This document shows, piece by piece, positions 63,033 to 64,000 of a DNA stretch of 64,000 nt (position 1 is its first letter; each line of letters opens with the position of its first letter). A program made the position numbers and the translations under genes. Source of the DNA: Linanthus parryae (Eukaryota; Streptophyta; Magnoliopsida; Ericales; Polemoniaceae). The notes under the pieces are model-generated. The model was given only the letters and a program-made list of their open reading frames with translations. It made no database searches and was not told the DNA's origin. Location: positions 55,599,891-55,663,890 of the forward strand of contig JALGPY010000003.1 of NCBI GenBank assembly GCA_023055425.1, given 5' to 3'.

Positions 63033-64000
63033 AACTTGGTATAGGTTTGGAAAGACAAGATAAATTATCTTATGACTGAATTACTATCTGGTTCATAGGC
63101 AATCAATAAACAGAAAATGTCCCACTGATCTTTTTTTTCTAATAAGCGCATTGGTTCATCGGGAGGAGTAGAGTTTGAAACTTCTTTTTTTGATGAATGT
63201 AGAGTTTGAAACTGCCGTGAACACGAGTCTGGAGGAAAAGACCAATTATAAATGGGTAAAAGACAAAAACCACCCCTCGAGTATGGGGTATATACAAAAA
63301 AACCCCTCGTGTTCGGGGATATACAAAAACCTCCCCTGTCACTAACAGCACACTAACAGAAAGGTAAGAAGACATATTTACCCTCATTTTGGCAAAAAAT
63401 GCCACACTATAAATACATGTGTTTTCTACTTTCTCCCCCACTTTAACCTACCTGCTTCCTATCTCCTTCCTCCCCTCTCTCACTGCCTCCACCACCATCG
63501 ACGCCCTCCCACCTATCCCCCCTCTCTCTCTCTCACTGCCTCCACCACCATCGACGACTCTCTCTGCCCATCCTCTCTGGATCTTCTGAGATCGAGAGGG
63601 AATGAGAGGCGGCCGCGAAAATCGGGCTGGCGTCACCACTCGGTTTCAGCTCTATTGCAGTGAAATTTCGAGGGCGAGTTCTGAACTCGGACTCAATCAC
63701 TCGACTGAGTCAGTTTCGAGATAGCTTTAGCTGTAAACAGCAGCTTTCTCTCTCTAGAGCCTCTAGAGAAAGAAGAAGAGACACGAATCGAGAGGTGTGG
63801 AGTCTGAATCAACGAAACAAAAAGAGTCCGAATTCGTCGGGCGAGTGATGAAGGTCAAGCATAAAGCACCAGATCGATCTAGATCTTTGTCGAGAGAGAT
63901 AAAGTAAAGACGAATTAGGAACTAAGAAGAGCTGTGTTGTTTACCTTATATGGTGGCTGTGAACCAGATCTCGTCTGCAAGAGAAACGCGCCGCCGTGGA
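63033..64000. other. Right flank, no gene recognised
   Basis: 63255-63345 holds two imperfect copies of an AAAAACC(A)CCCCTCG..GGGGTATATACA-type repeat. 63470-63570 holds a duplicated segment of about 55-60 bp with CTCTCTCACTGCCTCCACCACCATCGACG. The CT-rich, GC-rising character of 63420-63620 resembles a 5' leader, but no ORF in either strand has a recognisable domain. A gene starting just outside the window is possible. Confidence 0.4.

Noticed and set aside
63660..63848. 62-residue ORF near the right edge as a possible gene start
   Set aside because: No domain, splice pattern or continuation can be supported before the window ends.

Overview
This is nuclear DNA of a flowering plant; I cannot name the species. 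The evidence is one intron-rich plant gene for a 20S proteasome beta-5 subunit, together with layered LTR retrotransposons of the plant Ty1/copia and Ty3/gypsy-Tat types, a plant L1-type LINE, and a plant mobile domain (PMD) protein. About 80% of the window is transposable-element DNA.

Layout. (1) 1-5180 is the 3' part of a dead copia element (here 'F') that inserted into an older copia RT remnant ('G', 5181-5690). (2) 5754-5989 is a hairpin-rich 71-bp minisatellite. A LINE (5972-10618, 14-bp target duplication) landed at its end. The LINE has the 5' inversion typical of twin priming: its 3' half is on the minus strand and its 5' half on the plus strand. (3) 10619-17338 is the proteasome beta-5 gene (PBE type), with eight exons, 272 residues and a 4.7-kb fourth intron. 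(4) 18230-41250 is an older copia element 'E' (minus strand, 5-bp target duplication) with badly decayed pol. A Tat element 'A' (20098-35440, minus) is nested in it. (5) 41251-42810 is unassigned spacer. (6) 42811-63032 is a young short-LTR copia element 'D' (minus). A second, complete Tat element 'B' (45662-61332, plus) lies within its integrase frame. (7) 63033-64000 is unassigned flank.

Tat elements A and B belong to one family, about 15 kb each. Both have LTRs of about 620 bp, a primer-binding site matching the 3' end of plant tRNA-Trp, and a gag-protease frame followed in the same frame, after a single UGA, by pol. Pol carries two RNase H domains and a tandemly duplicated integrase zinc-finger module. 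Downstream of pol lie a tandem-repeat array, a short ORF behind a TATA box, and, on the opposite strand, a six-exon gene for a PMD-like protein of about 1,300 residues. That antisense gene is open and spliceable at matching positions in both copies, even though pol in A is broken by a deletion. It has its own candidate promoter with a conserved TGACGTCA palindrome. It is the most interesting system in the window.

Nested order and LTR divergence give a relative history: E is oldest (about 3% LTR divergence), A is younger (3 differences in 626 bp), and D and B are youngest (no LTR differences seen). All counts were made by eye.
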